Source: Hypericum androsaemum (lineage: Eukaryota; Streptophyta; Magnoliopsida; Malpighiales; Hypericaceae). From it: 64,000 bases of DNA. Shown here piece after piece: positions 20,278-33,689 of this stretch (position 1 is the first letter of the stretch; every line of letters begins with the position of its first letter). The DNA is taken from assembly GCA_963995505.1 (NCBI GenBank), contig OZ023197.1, positions 8,855,827-8,919,826 of the forward strand. Direction: 5' to 3'. The translations under genes and the position numbers were made by a program. Under the pieces are notes generated by a model. It ran no database searches. It was not told where the DNA came from and worked only from the letters and a program-made list of their open reading frames with translations.

Positions 20278-23200
20278 AGTTATTTGAACGATCCATATTT
20301 TATCGCACAATGATGAAGTTAAAACTCGGGTACATTTGGGCCCACAAGAGTACAACGTGTTGAGATTAATTTCCCCGAGTCTCTAGATGAGAAACAAAAT
20401 ATAATGTCCAATAGATGCCTTTGGACAACCAACGTGCATGTCCGTGATACATTGGTACGTCGAAAGCAATCAAAGCTCGGTAATATAAAGTCTTAGAATT
20501 TCATTTTTCATGCTTTTGACAAGAAATCCCACCAAATAAAACAAGTGGGTAAGAAAAAAAATGCATCAACTATTTCTTATCCAAGGTTATAAAGTATCTT
20601 TTACATAAAAAAACGTGTTTCTTAAGACTTCCTCGAGTCAAAAGACGATTAACGCGTCAGTAGAAACCCCACAACACTAAGTATAGATTAGCACATTAGT
20701 CATCTCCACTTCTGAAAAGATGAAAAAAGTATTGCAAATCAATCATATATGTTCCAATCTTATGATGGAAAAAGCTCCCTTTAGTTAGCAATCTTATTGA
20801 CTAATGTCGGGCGAGATCATTTGGCAGACGATCGAGCCGATAACAGATAGCAGAAAGCCGGTAATGCATAACAGAATATATTGTAAACGAGTATGATTAG
20901 TATTTTCTTAGCCAAAACATACCCAATAACGGAAATCCCATAGGCATCAAACCAGGATCTTTACACAGTTATGTTAGAGAGTTAGATTTTCACGAGGCGT
21001 GGAGGACTAGAAGCTATGGAAGGGAAAAATCATAGGAATTTACCAAGTTACTTGCATATACTTCAAAAACTATGCAGTTGAGATAGCATCGGAACGAGTT
21101 CATCGCTACAGGGCCGATCTGCAGGCAAATCTGAGAGGCAGACTACAGCAATCTTCAGTGCCATAAGCATCTCGTCTTCCTCGACTTCCTCGCCAAGTAG
21201 TTTTTGATCCAACGCTTCACGTGCCTCCCCTTCTTGCTGCAGATGACGAAGCCAATGAGCTAGGCTTCCCCCACTGGCTGCTTCTTTGAAGAACGGTTCA
21301 GCAGGATCTCTGCCAGTTAACAAAACTGCCAGTATCATACCAAAGCTGAAGATTTCGCTCTTTTCGGTATACCTACAGAATTCGGGAAACGCTTTATCTT
21401 TAGCATAACAATATGGCAGTCTAGCTTGAAAAAGAACATCATAGCAAACTTCATAACAAAACTAGTTGATGTTGTCAGCCTAAAATTAGGAAGACCAGCT
21501 AGTAATTCTACGAGTTCCTACTCTACCCTGCAGCGTAAAGAGACATGTACATAAGTAAAACAGAGGCACAGACTGCACGAACTAATAGCTGCTAATACTA
21601 AGGGGTCATTGGCATCTTAACGGCCGGGACCAGACACAATCTTATATCGCAACTAGTTTCTTTCTCTAAATCCATGGTCCAAAAGTATATGATTCAAGAA
21701 ACACTACAAAAGAAATGTAACAGTTGGAACTTCTCTAATTAGTTGCCTCTCAAGCACGACGAGGCAAGAAGTTCAGACTCATTATCCAAGAGAACACAAA
21801 CGACGGGAAAATGAACGTATGGAAGGATAGATACTGCATACGAATTGAATTTGAAGTATAACCAACACAATTTCCTGGCTATTACTTTCAAAGCATTCTG
21901 AGAAGGAACTTCATTCAGATACCTGCTTCCCTGGAGGCACTCAGGAGCAGTGTAAGGCGACGACGCTCTATCCAAGTTAGGCATGAGCATTGCTAATCCA
22001 GAATCCCCCAATCTTGGTTCAAACTCAGCATCTAGCATCACATTGGAAGGCTTCAAGTTGTAGTGCAAAATCAGAGTGGGGCATTCACAGTGAAGATAAC
22101 AAAGACCCTTGATGACCCCGACGGCAATTCGAAGCCTTAAATCCCAACCAAGCTGCAACTGGTCCTCCCTAACCTTACTCATCGCATCTTCAAGGTCCCC
22201 ACTTGGCATGTAATCATAAACCAGGGAGAACCTGTCAGCTTCACAAACATAAGCACGCAGGCTCATCAAATTCCTATGCCGCAAGCTTGCAAGGATCTCC
22301 AGCTCCCGCTGTATCCTCCTCTTCACGGTCTTGCTCTGCCTCTCAGGCGAGCCAATCTCGAATGGCTCAAGCCTCTTGACCGCAATGGCAAGCCCATTGT
22401 CAAGAGCAGTCTTATAGTACTTCCCATTCGGGCTCGATCCTATGAACTGGTTCTCACTGTCAAGAGCAGACTGCAGAGTCGCCGGAGCGATTCGGAGGGA
22501 GAATATGACCGGCCCTTTCACGATAGGGGTCCGGTTCATGTACAGCACGACAAAATGAACTAGACAAACAAACAGAGTGGTTCCAACCAATCCTGTAAGA
22601 ACTCCTAAAACTAAACTGACGAGTACTCTCTTCAAGCCACCATTGAAATGGGAAGGCCTAGGTGTTTCTGAGGAAAGAAACCTTGCAATTTTATTCCCTT
22701 GGCATTGCAATGGAGAGAGCTCCAACCAAAGGATGAAGAGCAACAAAAGAACTCTGGCTAACCTGACCCTATATGTTCCTTTATCCATAGAGGAGGGACA
22801 AGAACTCAACCACAAGGACAATCTCATGCCCTTCAATCATAAGTTAACTAAGAATGGACAAGCCCCCCAAAGAATCTCTTCCACTACATGAACATTAACT
22901 AAGAAGACTCATAGAATCATATACTCTAACAGATTCTGGCACATTTATAATATGCCAATTCCATTTTCCCCCTCACCTCAAACAGTGACCCAAAACTCAA
23001 ATACCCTTTACTTGTTCCAGCCAGAAATGCCTAAAAACACACTAAAGATTCCACCTTTCTTCTCTTTTCCTTCCTTCCCTCAGAGAGAGAGAGAGAGAGG
23101 GTCAAATTCTTCTCCTTTTTTATAAACCCAGAACAGAACAAGCTTCTTCTTTTCCAAATGGGAGGAAACAAACAAACTCCTCTCCTTCTCACTTACCAAG

Positions 23201-23865
23201 TTGTATATTATTAGTCCTTTTTTTAAAGGTATATTATTAGTCCTTACTCTAACAAGTACTAAAACTACACCTGCAGCTAGTCTTGGCCTGGTTAGAATAC
23301 ATAGTATATTAGGTAAATAAAAGATTGACGCTTTCGGCACGGGCGCAAGAGACAGAGAGAGAGAGAGGGGGACGGGTGTCTCTCTCCTAGGAATCTGTGA
23401 AGAGCTGGTCTTTATTTTATGGGCCGTGCGATTATTACTTGGCTCGCAACCCCAAAAAAAAATTAAAAGGAAGAGAGAGATAATTAAATGGCCCAAAGGC
23501 TAGTTGAGTAATTTGAAATGTATCGTCGTGAGATTAGTGAAAAGTCTTAACTTTTTGTCGTGTGAGAATATATGCTTTTGCCTTTGTGGTTGCTTTAGCT
23601 AACCTATTCCCATTCAGGTACATTCTAATGTTGTCCGAATATTCACTGATCAATTGATCATAACAATATTTAAATTAGGGGTTGGATTAAGTGTTGTTGG
23701 ACCCTAGCAGCAAGGTCGGGATAGCATGGGCTGATTCGTGCACGATGATAAATTTTTAATATAAGAGACTACATATAGAAAATTTTTGAATTTTATATTA
23801 AAAAGAGTGTGTTAGTCGAGTTGTAACATTGTTAGTCGCAAATGTACCTCAATCACGTACTTTAC
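20278..23865. repeat. Segmental duplication, copy B (contains CRN-B)
   Basis: Direct copy of 10877-15143. It begins AGTTATTTGAACGATCC at the gypsy 3' border and ends at the TTAGTCGCAAATGTACCTCA block near 23865. It lacks the 13895-14560 segment and most of the 22-bp repeats of copy A. Confidence 0.9.
21063..22788 (-). CDS. CRN: CORYNE-type receptor pseudokinase, copy B
   Basis: Paralogue of 11635-13350. Exons 21923-22788 and 21063-21372 total 1,176 nt, or 391 aa plus stop, with the same splice sites. An upstream in-frame ATG at 22836 would add 16 residues, but the start at 22788 (MDKGTYRV) matches copy A. Compared with A, it lacks four residues in the ectodomain (Ser/Thr-rich run before the transmembrane segment) and has a handful of substitutions. 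The pseudokinase marks HYN and DSG are kept. Both copies are open throughout, so both may be expressed. Its intron (21373-21922) is slightly longer than in A. Confidence 0.92.
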
Positions 23866-25200
23866 CATTGCCAGTCTACAACATCATATTGCTAAAATTC
23901 TAGCAGCACTGAATCCGACCTCTTTAAATTAGGTGTATTTCAAAAAAGTATGGTCATTTAAGAAATTCACTCAGTTTACCTTTAATTTTACTTATTCGTG
24001 ATTTAAGAAAAACTCATTCTCCATTGTAATTTGTTTCTATTAGTCCATGATGACAATTAGATGGCTAGAGGGTCTATCCGGATCCAAACTCGAAGGATTT
24101 ATGGCCCGTTGACTTTTATCAGTTCTAGACCTGGATCCTGTCCAGCTCTTTTTTTTAAGGATAAAATACGGCCATGGTTATGGATCTATAAATCCTGCCT
24201 TGATCCCACCCAAAAATTTTCAAATAATATATGAATATTAATTACTAAATATAATACTGAATTCTCAATATCAACTTGCCCAACTTCAAAAAAAATCGGA
24301 TTTACTTATTTGGTTTCTTTATATTGTTTTGTTTAACGAACGAAATCAACTGCATATATATTTTTTAGTTCCTCTGATAACAATCAAATAAAAATTTATT
24401 TATTTAAAAATAAAATAATTTTTAAATAATACGGACCCACGAACGCCCTGAACCCTTCTTTTTAGGACATGGTTGATGCCGAATCATTATTTGTAAAAAG
24501 AATGAGGGTAAAAATCTGGATCCACCCTTAAAAAAAAAGGTAAGAATATGGGTCTTGTGGGTTTTACCCACATCTGCCCATTGCCATTCTGGCTAAACCT
24601 CCATAGGACAGAGAGAAGCTTTATTTTTGGCACCTGATTTTGTACTGGATTATACAATTGACAGTTTGACACAGATGCAATTTTTCACGAGAGTTGGATC
24701 TAAATAATGAGAGGTTTGAATTGTCGGTTGTTCCGAACTTTACGAATAAAAGCGACATTGATGCAAGAACGGGTCCATGCTAAACTAATTTTGGATAAAT
24801 TATTGCTCATGGTTTGACAGCAAATGTCACATAGGGGTCGGTCATACACCAACACAAAAACACTGTTTAAAATGTTGGCGTCTGTGTGTAGCAACACGGT
24901 CAGGTCAATACATAGATTCGGCGAAGCGAGGCAAGAAAGGTAAGAGATTGAGGTTCAAATTCTCTCATCTTCATCCCCTACTCTGAAAAATTCTCAGGGA
25001 TGACAAATTACAAAACTCTTAAGAAGATATGGCACAACAAAGCTTTACTAGAATGAATAAATGTACAAAAATACACAAACAATGCCACTAAGCTACATTT
25101 CTCACCGCATCGTTCCCTTCAAGGAACCAAACATGTCTGACTAGAGATCCCCTGACCAAAAACTTTTCAAGCTGCAAATCGACTATAACATGGCAGGATT
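23866..25200. other. Intergenic between CRN-B and the ARF-GAP gene
   Basis: AT-rich, with no gene recognised. The part from about 24072 to 24533 resembles a decayed transposon (separate entry). From about 25050 on, the sequence is probably the 3' UTR of the ARF-GAP gene. Confidence 0.5.
24072..24533. repeat. Possible degenerate hAT-like MITE
   Basis: Left end TAGAGGGTCTATCCGGATCC and, inverted, right end TAAGGGTGGATCC are loosely similar. The interior has GGATCC and CCTGGATCCTG motifs. No target duplication is visible. Confidence 0.3.
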
Positions 25201-25223
25201 TCAAAGCTCAAAACCCCGTCCCT

Positions 25224-25258
25224 GGGCGGGGCGGGGCGGGGCGGGCCGGGCCGGGCCG
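25224..25258 (+). repeat. GGGGC-type G-rich tract
   Basis: Four or more runs of G with C spacers (GGGCGGGGCGGGGCGGGG then GGGCCGGGCCGGGCC). The plus strand could form a G-quadruplex. It lies about 155 bp past the ARF-GAP stop codon, where the transcript would carry the C-rich strand in its 3' UTR. Confidence 0.8.
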
Positions 25259-25411
25259 TGAAACCCGCCACTCTATTTCCAAACATTGCTGGCAAGCAAC
25301 TTCACTGGCAAATCAGAGCTTTAACTTACAAAATATACAAGTAGGGAAAGCAATACCATTTCCGCTTGTTCTTTTTCGGGTTTTGCATAAAATTAGGGAC
25401 TGGTAGGATGG

Positions 25412-28400
25412 CTATCCATTCGAGTCTGGAAGTAGTGTGAGCACTTCACTGTCGGAAAAATTGGAATTGTCTACCAGCTCGAGAGGAGTTTTACCTTCCG
25501 CATTAACCACGCGTGGATCAGCACCCCTGCAATTTCAACAGCAACAATGTGAGCACGCGTTTCATAGAGCAATATATCTTTGTCCTCGAGTGTGCCGTCA
25601 CAAGTGCAATCGTGTGTGCATGTTATGAAAAATTCGGTTTCCATGGTTAGAGGGTTGCATACATCTTCATAAAAGCATGAGGCAAATGTATAGATGGGAT
25701 AAGGGAAGTCACCTGGCAAGAAGAAATTTCACAAATGTCGATTTCCCTTTTGTGATACAGCGATGGAGAGGCGACTGACCTCTTGAATCAGTTGAATTTA
25801 CACTTGCACCATACTGCAAAAGTAGTTCTAGCATGCCTATGTCTGCATTTTCACAAGCAAGATGGAGCAGGCTACAGCCATCCAAGTCCTCCAAGGTCTG
25901 GCCTTCGACGGTACCCACCATGTTCGAGGAGCTGGTGCTAGAACAGTGTTCAAGACTGCCATGCTCTTGAAGCAGCATCACCTTGGCAAGGGTAAGGGAA
26001 GAGCTACAACATGGATGGTCGTACACGGCATTGACATCTATTTCATGAGTAACAATGAGTCGATACACAGCCTTCTTATCATTGGCACGGACACCTTCCC
26101 AGATTTGTTGTAAAACTGAATGAAGATATTGACGGTCTCTTGGCTTGCGAACAAACAACTTTTCTGCATACTGTAACATCACCACAGCATCAACTTGCCT
26201 CCGAAATAGTCCAGAAATGTCAAACCATACATTGTTCAGAAAGAAGGAGGCACATAAAAGTGATTAACAATGAACAATACAATATCAGCAGCAAATACTG
26301 AGAAGAGCAAAAATATTCCTTGTAGCATCTTTCCCAATAAAGGTACTTTGGAACTAGGGGTGAGATTAAAACCGAAACAAACTGCACCGAAAAATCGGAA
26401 CCGCAAAGCTGAAGGGGTGTCATGGTGCGGTTTGACACCGCTACCGCACAAATAGGTGTGGCTTCGGTTTTTGTTTCGCACCGCACCGCGACACCGCAAC
26501 ACCGATTATATATGCCATCTCAGAAGAATTAAATGATTACCTTTGCATGGATAAACTTTTCTTTAACGGATATAGAATCTGCAGGACCAGGTTTACTGGC
26601 AAAGAACTGTTGTGTCTTGTCATACCTATAGGAGCTTTACCAAAAGAGCATTCACAGAACTCGGTAAAATATCAGCAATTAATGAACCTCCAAGCTAATG
26701 TAAGACAGTAAATATTTAATTCTGCAATGCAAAATGATTACCCTGCGGGGATGAGATCAACCTGAAAGGCACTTCTTGATTGCAATAACTCCTCCCAGAC
26801 TGAGTTAGCAAAAGTATTTCCTAGAGACTGAAACAAACTGATAACTGAAGGCTCCCACGCTTTGACGTCAAGTGTAAGGGACCTTACCTGCAATTGAAGT
26901 GTTAAAAAATGTAAAAACTTTGACACTGAGCAAGCAAAGCAAAACTTCGGTCGTGAAAATGACAGAGGGTCTTAAACACCATCCACCGACTATCTCCAGA
27001 AAGTTAAACCAACTACCAATACTATCTTGCCCAAATTTAATCAATTAACCTAAATAAATTACAAAAAATATTAAGACAAGAACAAAGCAATCCAGTGATC
27101 TGATGCGCTAACCAAGCGTTTTACCAGAAATTAAAACCCAAAGATTTGCAGCTTCACATTCAATGGAAATGAACTCAAGATGGCTGGCTGGTTAGAATGA
27201 AAGAAACAATACGTCCCTAGGAATAGCCCTCACTAAACACCACAACTACATATGCCCATAGGTTTCCCAAGCACAACCTGATCTTTATGGCAAGATACTA
27301 CATTAAATTGTGCATGCCAGATACCAAATAAAAATAAGACCAAAAATAATTATAATTAGGTAATTACTTTTCTCCGACCAAAAGTGGGTACCTTAGATAT
27401 GTGAACACCAAGATTACGGTGAACTCCAGAACACTCTATGCAAACAAGAACACCCAAATTCAAGGACGCCCAATCTGGTTCGGGAGCACCACAGTCTGCG
27501 CATTTGTCATTTCCACATACTCTGTGAAGAACATCGATAGGCTTCTCGGCATTGGATCTTTGATGTAATGAATTTCTAAACAGTCTTTCCTGATGTCCGC
27601 CGATAAGACACCTATCAGATGTGTATTCATCCACAGCTGCGTGATCAAAGTCGGTACTCTCATAGGAGCTGCTTTCGCTGGCAGACCGATGATGACCACT
27701 TCCCATGGGACTGGCAGTAAGACACTGAAATTCAATTGAAGAATAGGTATCATGGTGCTAAATACGAGATGCGAACAATTTTATTTACATCCTTTAAAAA
27801 TTTACCCTCTCAGGGACTTGAGAACTGAGTAATGAAGCAATAACCCCAGTTATCTTTTCAATCCAATCCATTTGATCAAGTGCACTCTCTGCCTGCACTG
27901 ACAAGCACAAGCAAATATTATTAAGATCCATAGCTGCAACAAAATCATCATATATTGGATTGCTCATCCATGGCAGAGTCAATTTTCAAATGAATATTAC
28001 GTGGCTTAACGCCACTGGTCCAAGCATCATCCCACCTCATACCTGCAAAGTGTAGTTCTTCGTTGGAGAAATGATTCTGAAGCAAAACCGCAAATCTGAT
28101 TGGTCTGCATCAACTTTTATTGTTGATGTTAGAAGGTTCACTGTGTGGTGAGCAACAGACTTCTCATCATGGAGTCCACCATGATGATGTGAAGACAGCC
28201 ACCGACCCAACAGTCCAGATCCGAGTTCTCCGCTATTCCTTTGACCAGAATGTTGGCTGCCAGGACCCTGAAGCAGGATGAAGTGCATTGATGTAATGAC
28301 AGAATATACAATAAGTACAGAATGAACTCCACACAAGTCTGAAATTGTTCCACATCATTGCTTACAGAAGATTTTCCCAACTGCTTCCGATAGTAATACA

Positions 28401-31400
28401 GCATTCCTCTGCTATCGAGAACAAAAAACCTCCTTTTCCAATCGCCTCTAAGGCTTGACGAGCGTTTGGATAGATAACCCTGTCTAATCGTTTGCACCTG
28501 AAAGTTTATAGTTTAATTTCAGAATCAGATGGGCACGACCGAAAAAGAAACAGCACATAACTGCGGGCTCATGGGATGCTGTACCTTCCCCCTCGCAGCC
28601 GATTGCATGACAGCATCAATCATCTTATGCGAACTTCTACCGATTGCTTGTATACCATCACCATTGGGAGATCTGTTTGAGCCATTAGAGGACAATTTAC
28701 TTTCACGATCAATCTGCCTTTTGTACTCCTGCATCTTTTCGCTCAGAGCAGCCTGCTCATAATTAGACCTTTCTCTTGATTGTTGAGCATAAGTCAACAC
28801 CTGCAAAAATTATAAGAGCTTAAAATTACTGAAATCATGCAAATTCTATGAGCACAAGTCCACTCATGTTTGTACAGAGATTATAAATTTAATATTTCAA
28901 AGCTGTATCACATAATTGAGCTCAGAAACTTTGGCACCATTGAACAGACCAATCCATTAGACAACATTTGTTTTAGGCCAAGTAATAAGGGTCGCAACAT
29001 TTATTACCTTCCATCTCGAGAAAAAAAAATTTTCAATTTTAAACCAACAGATACTTGATTTGTTATGGAATAAAAAAAATTGTCAAGCCTTTCAGAGGCT
29101 GACATCAGTGCCCGTACCAGCATAGATGATTACACTAAGCTCAGATGGCAATGACTAAGGGCTGATAAAACAAATTTATTGGTCACCATTATTACACAGT
29201 TCAATAAAATGATTATCAAAAAAGAAAAGGTTCGACAGCAATAGAAATTAACTTTTTTGTGTAACCTAGACTAAATAAGACAATTAAAGATGAGAACAAA
29301 TTTCTCATCCATTTTGCAGTTCTAAATTATCATGGTGCTGCTATGTTTAAATTTTACTACCAACCTGATTAATGTAGGGCTCCATTTGGCGCAATAACTC
29401 ATAACCCTGAGTCAAACAGAACTTTTAGTCGATTCACCAAATTCACAGAAAGGATATAGTGAACGAAAAGAAGGAGATACCTGTTTAAAGTAACGAAGAT
29501 GTGCATCCATTGTACCACTGACTGCTTCTAAGAATTCAAATCTCTTCTTTGCCTCCACAGTGGAAAGGGCAGTCACCTAGACACAGAATGAGCAGTAACA
29601 AGAACATCAGGCAACATCAAAGCATAATTGGAAGTTGTCTGGACAAAATATGATTCCTCGAAACTTACTAGATTGAAACGGGCATGCTCAAATGCAGCTC
29701 TTGCACTATGGAGCTCCTGTCAAATGTGGAAGAATTATAACAACTACAAAACCAAAGAATATGGATACTGCATCCCAAAAAACATAAATATATAAAGCTG
29801 TGAAATACCTCCTCCAAGAGAGAAGCTATGTCACTCTTCGTGCCTTTCCTCAGGGACAGAAATTTCTCGCGAGCCTGTGACAACATAGTATAGCGTGAAG
29901 ATTGAAGCCAATTGTCAAACAGATTTGTTCACATATCTCAATGATAAATGCTAAAACAATGGCTTTCGTCTATATTTTGGGCCTATGTTGTCAATAGCAA
30001 ATAGCGCCGCGTAGCGGCGACCCCCCTAAAATGCTATAGCAGTATAGCGGTAGCGGGATGACCGCTATTGCAAAGAACGAGAAGAGTAAGCCAAACACAG
30101 CAAATTACAAACACAGCAATTAAAAGTAAGCCAAAACAGGGAAAATTCACTTACCCAATACCCAAAACTTACATAGCAACTGAAAAAATCACTTACCCAA
30201 AACCCAAAACTTATTAACTTACTCGGAAACAAAAAAAGAAGGAAAAAAGGCACTTACCCAATACCCAAAACTTACACAGCAACTAAAAAAATCACTTGCC
30301 CAATACCTAAAACTTATTAACTTACTTGGCAACTAAAAAAAGGGAAAAAATCACTAAATAAATAAGTAAACAGTTAAAAAATTAGGGGTATTTAAGGAAT
30401 TCTCGTCAAAATCTGAAATAGCGGCCGCTATACCGCTATAGCCGCTATTGTCTATAGTGTTTAATAGCAGCATATCATAGCGGTGGGTACCCAAAACGCT
30501 ACATAGCGCCGCTATAGCGCGCTATTCACAACATAGTTTTGGGCATCTGATAGCGAAGACAAAATGATACAGATCTTTTGGCTTTAAGAAAAATCGCAAC
30601 AAACCAATGTGGCAGCAAACTTCAACGGTTCAACCCAGAAGACCCTGTTATTTCTGTCGCAGGACTAGTGTTCGAGAATAAAGATATCAACACTCGAGTA
30701 AAATCAGTTTATTTTCAGATGATTCTAAGTTTATTGTCGCACCTCCACCTCATACATTAAGAACAAACTTTTCAACAGAAGGCCATGTGATTGCTACAAG
30801 TTAATCCCGGAGCAACAGAAAGAGACACCACTCCAAGAGTATTAAGCTAGAAGAAAACTCAAGTATACCTGATCATAGAGAAGGCTGGCCTTGTCAAAAC
30901 GCTTCCGTGCTTCCTGTACAGCCATGAGAAGTTCATGTAGCCACAAGTGTGAATGGAAGGTTAGTGAAAGATAATCAAATCAAACAATATACACACTGAG
31001 ATACATCAGTGATCTTGTGAGAAAGAACTCTTTGATCATTACCAAAAAAGAAAGCAAGAACTTTGACAGTCCGAGAATTATGAGTTTCTGGCAAACAGAG
31101 TCAATGACAAATACGGAAGCAAGCTTAATATCCTTTTGACGACTGACTGTATAAGAATAGTTTTCTCCCCTCAAGTTTCTACAAAATCAATTTCTCAATC
31201 AACACACTAGAGAACCATGAAAGTTCATAGTATTCAAGAGCAAGATCCACATGAAATTATATTCAAAATCCAACCCCTGTACATCTTTAAATAGAAACAA
31301 TCATGAAGGGAATAGTTTCGGAGTACCTTGACTTCAAGCAAATCAATATTGACAAATTGTAACAGTCTGTCATTAAGCATGTGCTCCACCTGAAAACAGG

Positions 31401-33190
31401 AAAGAGGCAACTTAAGGAGGCTTAAATAAATATCCATAAAAGAAAATAAGATTGCATTTCATAAGCTGTCTCTATAATGAAAAACAAACTGTACAAGCAC
31501 TATCCAAATTATGTTGTTTCTGTATGACTAGTGAAGCTCCAGACATCAACATCAAGATGACCACATGCTAATGATTTTCAACTTTGACATGCAGATCTAA
31601 GCTTTAGTGGATTTAAGTTGGTACCTCAAGGTCTATGAATAGGCCTTTTTCCTTTTTCTAAAAGTATGCGCTAACCAATAGTATGTCCAGCAGGAGCAGC
31701 AACGAAGTTTAAAAATAGAAGTTCTGTCAAATAGGAGCTATATGTGACTATGGATAGACACACTGTTCCATTGGTGCAGCAACATAGGAAACAAACAAAT
31801 AGGATCTGATAGCAGTAAAAGAATAGAAAATAATCAAACTGATTCTTAAAATCCTGCAGTAGCAATTGCAGTAATCAAAGCAATTAACCTCGTTCTGGTG
31901 CACCAATGAGCTGCCAATAACTTGATACAGATAGCCTGATGGATGCTTACCTGTGACCGAAGCACTTCCTTGTAAGTCCCAATTTCTCTCAATGCAATTG
32001 TGAATTTGGTCATAACAGGGCCTACAAAACTCATCAGATAAACCTCCAGAAATCAATTCCCAATAAGAACAATCACTTCCTCATTAGCTTAAACATCTAG
32101 CTAATGATTCTGTGCAAAGCAACTTTTTCGAAAGTTTTGAAGATGAGAGTGAGTGAGGATGAAGACCAACAACTGCATTGACTCTCCAGACAAATAACAT
32201 CATGTATCTACCACCTCTAAGAAACTATGGGGGAGAAAGAACTCATGACACATACCTCCAAAAGCAACACTTATAGGGTCATTATGCCCTCCACCAAATG
32301 CTTCTAGAGCACTAGCAAAAGCAATGTCCCCATCGTATCCTTCGCCAAGGCCCTCCCTGAAAATGAAAATGAAAACAAACGAGCACGAGATAATCCCCCA
32401 TGTACACAGTCAGAGAGAGAGAGAGATGGCGAAGTACAGAATGATATCATTTTGCAGTGGAAAGTAGTTAACCAAGAAAAAGGGTCACTAAATTGTTGAG
32501 CACACTCATCCAATCCAAGTAGCAACGTATGACACCCATATCATCAACCCAAAATTATATCTAAACCCTGTACCGGATAGTCCTCTCTTGACAACTAAAT
32601 GCACAAGAATGATTGATTACATTTCTCTGCATTTGCTCTCAGGTCGTCGTACAACCCCAATTGCAGTGCAGAACCACGCACCCGGAACCACATAGAAGGT
32701 CATCATAACACTCAGTGAGAAATTTTCTGGGCTTAACTCAATCAATGTCTGTCATCTTAATCCATTACAGGGACATAAGCATCAGCTCTAAGAACAATAT
32801 ATGCCAAGTTAAATGAATATGATTCCAAAATCACTAGTCATTTTCACGTCATCATTATCGCAAGCCAAAAGATCTACAAAACCGAAGATACTTGGCTAAA
32901 AGAGGAACAGAGCAGGACAGGTCGTACGTGTACTTCCGGCAACCCTTGTAGAACTTCAGGCTCCTCTCTCGCAACAATTCCGCGCTTTCCTCCATAGTTT
33001 GCATCTGCATTCGCCCGAAAAACACTTTAACTAGTCACGATTAATCGAAATCCTAAGCGCGAATTTCCATTTCGAGGCCAGCAAATTAAGATCACCCAAA
33101 GAAGATAAAAGGAAAGAGAAGCAAACAAAGGCAGCAGAAACCCACCTGAGTTCGAAACATAGGGGAGTCATCGAGCTTAGAGAAATGCAT
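25412..33190 (-). CDS. ARF GTPase-activating protein, BAR-PH-ArfGAP-ankyrin (AGD1/2/4-like)
   Basis: Stimulates GTP hydrolysis on ARF GTPases in vesicle traffic. Nineteen exons: 33146-33190, 32928-33004, 32256-32356, 31951-32021, 31327-31389, 30869-30913, 29809-29874, 29669-29716, 29481-29576, 29365-29406, 28585-28800, 28366-28497, 28043-28267, 27806-27892, 27392-27724, 26742-26887, 26541-26625, 25713-26170, 25412-25526. They sum to 2,451 nt, or 816 aa plus stop, within the family range, all with GT-AG ends. Start [15 protein letters not shown] domain to about residue 230; PH from [20 protein letters not shown]; ArfGAP zinc finger [20 protein letters not shown] then CIEC with the arginine in GVHRNLG; ankyrin repeats ([20 protein letters not shown]) near the C-terminus. 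The [16 protein letters not shown] linker is more like the AGD1/2/4 branch than AGD3/VAN3, but the exact orthologue is uncertain. Confidence 0.95.
26355..26508. repeat. hAT-like fragment in ARF-GAP intron
   Basis: Begins TAGGGGTGAGATTAAAACCG, the usual end of hAT MITEs rich in ACCGAAACC and GCACCGC motifs, and continues with CGGTTTGACACCGCTACCGC. The opposite TIR was not found, so it is truncated or decayed. It lies between exons 17 and 18. Confidence 0.5.
29983..30536. mobile_element. hAT-like MITE in ARF-GAP intron
   Basis: Inverted ends CTATGTTGTCAATAGC (left) and CTATGTTGTGAATAGC (right, inverted), with further matching TATAGCGG-rich arms. Perfect 8-bp target duplication TTTTGGGC at 29975-29982 and 30537-30544. 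The interior carries a direct duplication of about 110 bp (ACTTACCCAATACCCAAAAC). Length 554 bp, non-coding, between exons 6 and 7 of the ARF-GAP gene. Confidence 0.88.
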
Positions 33191-33640
33191 CTTCTTCCTC
33201 CTCGAGTACCAGTAAGCAGACGACCGGTCGTCGATCTCCTTGTCTTTGAAGTGGAAAAGCTGTTAAATTTTGGCTCTTTCCTAATTAGACTTCCAAAAAC
33301 CATCACCTCCCAAACCACCCAAGCAACGGGAATAATAATAAATCACAAAAATGGAAGGAAAAAAAAGGAATTAATAGCTGTCTCAGTGAACTCCTTGGGC
33401 TCTATGAGCCCAATTCCATTTAAGAGAGAGAAACCCTAGCTAGCTTAAAGGGGGAAAGATAGAGAGGGGAATAATGGGGAGGGGACAGGGAAGATGAGCT
33501 AAAAAGCAAAGTTGGAACCCTAAAAAGCAGGGCAGGGAGAGAGAGAGAGGAGACTCGGTGGGGTTGATGATGATGATGGTGGTGATTATGATTTTAAACA
33601 TACTTTTGACGATGATTACCTCGCTTTCTTCATTACTTTA
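33191..33640 (-). promoter_or_regulatory. 5' UTR/promoter region of the ARF-GAP gene
   Basis: Upstream of the ATG at 33190. Contains AAACCCTAGCTAG (33431-33443), which includes the telo-box AAACCCTA common near starts of plant housekeeping genes, and a GA microsatellite GAGAGAGAGAGAGG (33538-33551). No firm TATA box. Confidence 0.45.
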
Positions 33641-33689
33641 GTTTAGTTTAGTTTGCGATGAGGTAAATTAAAAGCGCGGTAAATCAATT

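Noticed and set aside
33600..33660. TTTAGTTTAGTTTAG as interstitial telomere repeat
   Set aside because: Plant telomere unit is TTTAGGG; this run lacks the GGG.
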